64,000 nucleotides of DNA from Aquila chrysaetos chrysaetos (lineage: Eukaryota > Chordata > Aves > Accipitriformes > Accipitridae), in NCBI RefSeq assembly GCF_900496995.4, contig NC_044004.1, positions 80,545,538 through 80,609,537 on the forward strand, written 5' to 3'. Below are positions 60,953 through 64,000 of this stretch, in pieces. The notes under the pieces were generated by a model, which had not been told where the DNA came from, searched no databases, and worked only from the letters and a program-made list of their open reading frames with translations. The first letter of the stretch is position 1; the number at the start of each line of letters is the position of its first letter. The position numbers and the translations under genes are program-made.

Positions 60953-60958
<6 letters not shown>

Positions 60959-63900
60959 TGTGGTACATTTTATATATAGCACACTTTATATATTAAAAAA
61001 AAAAAAAGTAATATAAATCTGCAGAGGGAAAAAAATACTGCAGGAAGCGAAATACTCCATTGTTCTTCGTTAGATTTTGTAACAGACCCCCAGAAAGACA
61101 GAAGGCCATACATACTCAGGCAGATATTGCAGCCCTTTATATCTGCAGCCTCGGATCCACCAGCCTCACGCGGAGGGTCGTGAAGGGCAGATGATGCTGG
61201 GCAGGCCCTGAGTTGCTCCCCTCCGTGGTCAGTGCTGGGGTGAGCTGCTGGGGATCCCCCAAGGCCAGGGAAGACACGCCATCTCCCTCCTGGATCGAAA
61301 AGCAAGGGAGACAGGATTACGGTGGGAACGAGCGCATTGATCAGGCAGGGAGCTGCTTGAACGGAGCCCTGGAACAGCACCAATTTTCACTTCTTTTCTT
61401 ACCTTGTTCCTCTTCCCACGTTCATCCCTTTCAAACCCTTTGTCTCTCCCAGTTACATAGTTTGCCCTGTGTGCTCTTACCCCAGTGGCCCTGGTTTTGC
61501 TGTCCTAATGCCCCTTTTGGGGGATTTACTGTACGGTTTCCTTGAAAATCCACCATAGCAGTCTGCTAACTCCCCATTTTATTATTTACAAGATTGTCCC
61601 TTTCTCACACTGTTATCTTGTTATTGCAGCCATAAACCAGGTTTAGCCTGGACAGCATAGACATGACTTTCTCTTTGGTTTCTAGAAGGTTCAACATTTT
61701 CTTCTATTTCTGTTTTGTTTGTGCAACTATGCGGCCAGGATAGGCCACTCGCTTGGGCATTATTTGCTTTTGATATCGGTAGTTTCTCACGCTGCGATCT
61801 CGAACTACACATTCAGGACACATCGTTTGTCTGTGTACCTCGACACAGCCATGGCTCATCCTTTGCTACTTATGGGCCTTTTTGACTTTTCACAAACAGC
61901 CAAGCAATTTTGCCACGAAAAAGGTATTTTCTTGACATTCATTCTGTTGCAGCTTGGGCAAACTCAGCCCCCACAAGCTGCTCCCAGCAGAACTTTGTTA
62001 ATTGCAACCAATTTTAGTTTTATGGGAGGCCCGATAATGTGTCTGCAAGGATTTTTCCAGCAATGAACCCAAGAAGAAATAGGTACAGCTATCAAATTTC
62101 AAATTTAAATACATTAAAAGTAACCTGCACCCTGCTGAATTTTCTTGACCGATACAGAATTATCCTCCCTCACTGGAAAACCACATCATTTTTTGGAAGT
62201 TTCTTTGAACAAGTTGATGAAAAACAACCGACAGGACATTTTTAAAATTGCCCAGAACAGAGCTTTCATGCATTTGTATAACTCTAATGTGTACTATGAA
62301 CTTGCAGTGAGATATATCAACTTGGATCATTGCCCATTCTCTGAAAGAAATAAGACTAAAAACCAGCAAAGTACATACCCAAGGATCCCTGTGCAGCCTC
62401 AGACCTATAGATTTAAATTCTTGCAGAAAATTTAAAGATCTGAAGCTAAGAACTTGAAAGAAATACATTTTAGGGAACCTATTTTGACTAAGAAGGGGGA
62501 AAAAGCGATTAGAATTAGAGATTAGGGAGACAGAAGCCCATATTGGTATATAAATAAGAACGCGTGCATATGTTTGTGTGTAGAGTCACGCAGCTTAAAA
62601 GCACACAGAGCTTTGGGGGTTTTTGGTTACTTGGTTTTAATCTGTTCCAAGTCGTGATCCTCAAATTGTGTTTTCCATAATTGGTTTTAGCTGAGCTATA
62701 ATGCACTGAATTTAGAAACCCTAAATCTTCTTCATCTTATGTTGGTTTTTGGAGATGAATACTATAATAAACTTCTTATCGTACTAGTAACAACTGCAAG
62801 AATCAAGCTAAATATTTACTGTTAGGAAAAATGTAATACTTTTATTTTTTACAGCTACAAAAACGCCTGTAAATGTTTGTCATTTTTATTTCAGTATTAA
62901 TAACCAAGTTTTTATGACCTCATTCAAGAAACCCACAAGAATCTGGCTGTTCTTTTTATATTATGTTTGTGCCCTTTACATCATTTCCTACTTCTAATAA
63001 CTAATGATGATAGGTAATTACTTAACAGATGGTAAAAGCTCTTTAATTGCTTTTAAGGACTACTGAGCTTTGCCGTATTCTGGGAGCATTAACTTCTGTG
63101 ACTTTTCATCTTCCTCAGCTCATTCCAAGTTTGTTCAGCCGTCATTAAACATTCGAGGGCCTGGGCCTTTTTTTTTCCCCTCCAGCACCACTGAACGGGA
63201 GGTCAGTAAGATGCTGCTTCAGCCTGTTGTTTTTTCCAACACGTTTCCTTTGTGAGGCCACCCTTAACACTGAGAGCGCATCACCCTTCTCTTTTCTCCC
63301 CAGGTCTGATCAGCACATCAACCCATGCAGACCAGGGCGTCTGACCTTTAGTTACCAGAGATGCAGCTCTCTCTCCTGTAGCAACGTGTTATCAGATCAT
63401 TAAGAGGAGGCTAGGGGAAAAAAAACGTCCGACCTCAAAGCTAAGTGGGCTGGTCTCATTAATGTCTTGCATTGCATTTGCATTATCTCCTGAGTAACAC
63501 AGGCAGGAGAAATTTCCAAATCAGAAGGGTCAAAAACGAGGAAGGAAATACATAGTTTAACACAAACACAGTTAGTGACCCTCTTTATACTTCCCTTGCA
63601 TTTTGAATAAAATGCACATTAACCACAGTAAATGCTGGCCCGATCAGTCAAGGTACACTATATGCTACCAACAACTCTGCTGAACGCTTTTTCAGTTCTG
63701 ATAGTTATTTGTCTGGGTTTGCATGTAAATGCATACGAGGAGCTGTGGTAAAAAAATATTAAATTGACTGAATTAAATTTACTGCATCACAAATTAGCAA
63801 AGAGTATGTCTAGAAACAAATAATTCAATTTTATGACTGCCGCTGAAATAAACTATATGGCTCTTGCATTTTGCATGAGACTGTGAAATCTGAAATAATA

Positions 63901-64000
63901 AACAAATAAAGTCAGAATGATTTCTTCATACTTAGGATCAACAGCCCTCCTGGTATATAGCTAAGGTTACAACCGATTAAGTTGTACATTTTTCACTTGA
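60953..64000. other. Gene-free stretch to window end
   Basis: AT-rich DNA with a GC-richer patch at about 61130-61360 carrying overlapping frames on both strands (137 codons minus, 110 plus), neither recognised. No transposon, RNA gene or credible exon seen up to 64000. Confidence 0.5.

Noticed and set aside
60970..61383. 137-codon minus-strand frame
   Set aside because: Ends in Phe/Leu-rich translation of AT-rich DNA and overlaps an equally open plus-strand frame; no family resemblance.
1..64000. CRISPR arrays, tRNA or rRNA genes, bacterial operons
   Set aside because: No regularly spaced direct repeats, no tRNA box B consensus in a cloverleaf context, no rRNA signature and no prokaryotic gene organisation were seen.

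Overview
This looks like a stretch of bird nuclear genome, and the evidence is the transposable elements. Two CR1 LINE copies end in the ATTCTRTG octamer typical of CR1. One is nearly gene-length and is interrupted by a solo LTR of the endogenous retrovirus L type common in neoavian birds. The rest is AT-rich, repeat-poor DNA with homopolymer and (CAAA)n tracts, as expected of avian intergenic or intronic sequence. I see nothing bacterial, phage or plasmid-like. The species cannot be named from the window.

Layout. 1-11.8 kb is AT-rich DNA with two weak plus-strand exon candidates (841-1035, 2516-2586) and one minus-strand candidate (10449-10587). 11.81-12.38 kb is a 5'-truncated CR1 whose reverse-transcriptase tail is still open. 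12.4-18.2 kb is gene-free and holds an isolated CpG-dense patch with a 23-bp tandem duplication (15934-16063) and a run of 29 G (18187-18215). 18.2-51.4 kb is gene-free apart from two minus-strand exon candidates (26124-26313, 49169-49257), a possible decayed LTR near 20.4-20.9 kb, microsatellites and a perfect 25-nt palindrome at 31063-31087. 51.42-54.99 kb is the long CR1. It has the ORF1 tail, endonuclease, reverse transcriptase and 3' UTR, and is broken by frameshifts, two nonsense codons, a deletion of the polymerase active-site region and the antisense LTR at 51831-52411 (5-bp target duplication CAGGA). 54.99-64 kb is gene-free, with several homopolymers, one weak exon candidate near 60.4 kb and a perfect hairpin at 59659-59680.

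How it fits together. No multi-exon host gene can be assembled. The minus-strand exon candidates have incompatible phases when neighbours are joined, so they are listed individually at low confidence. The window is best read as a gene desert or the inside of a long intron. Its one clear history is nested transposition: CR1 first, then an ERVL provirus inside it, reduced to a solo LTR. I found no convincing undescribed functional system. The items most worth a check are the CpG patch, the splice-flanked open frames and the palindrome.
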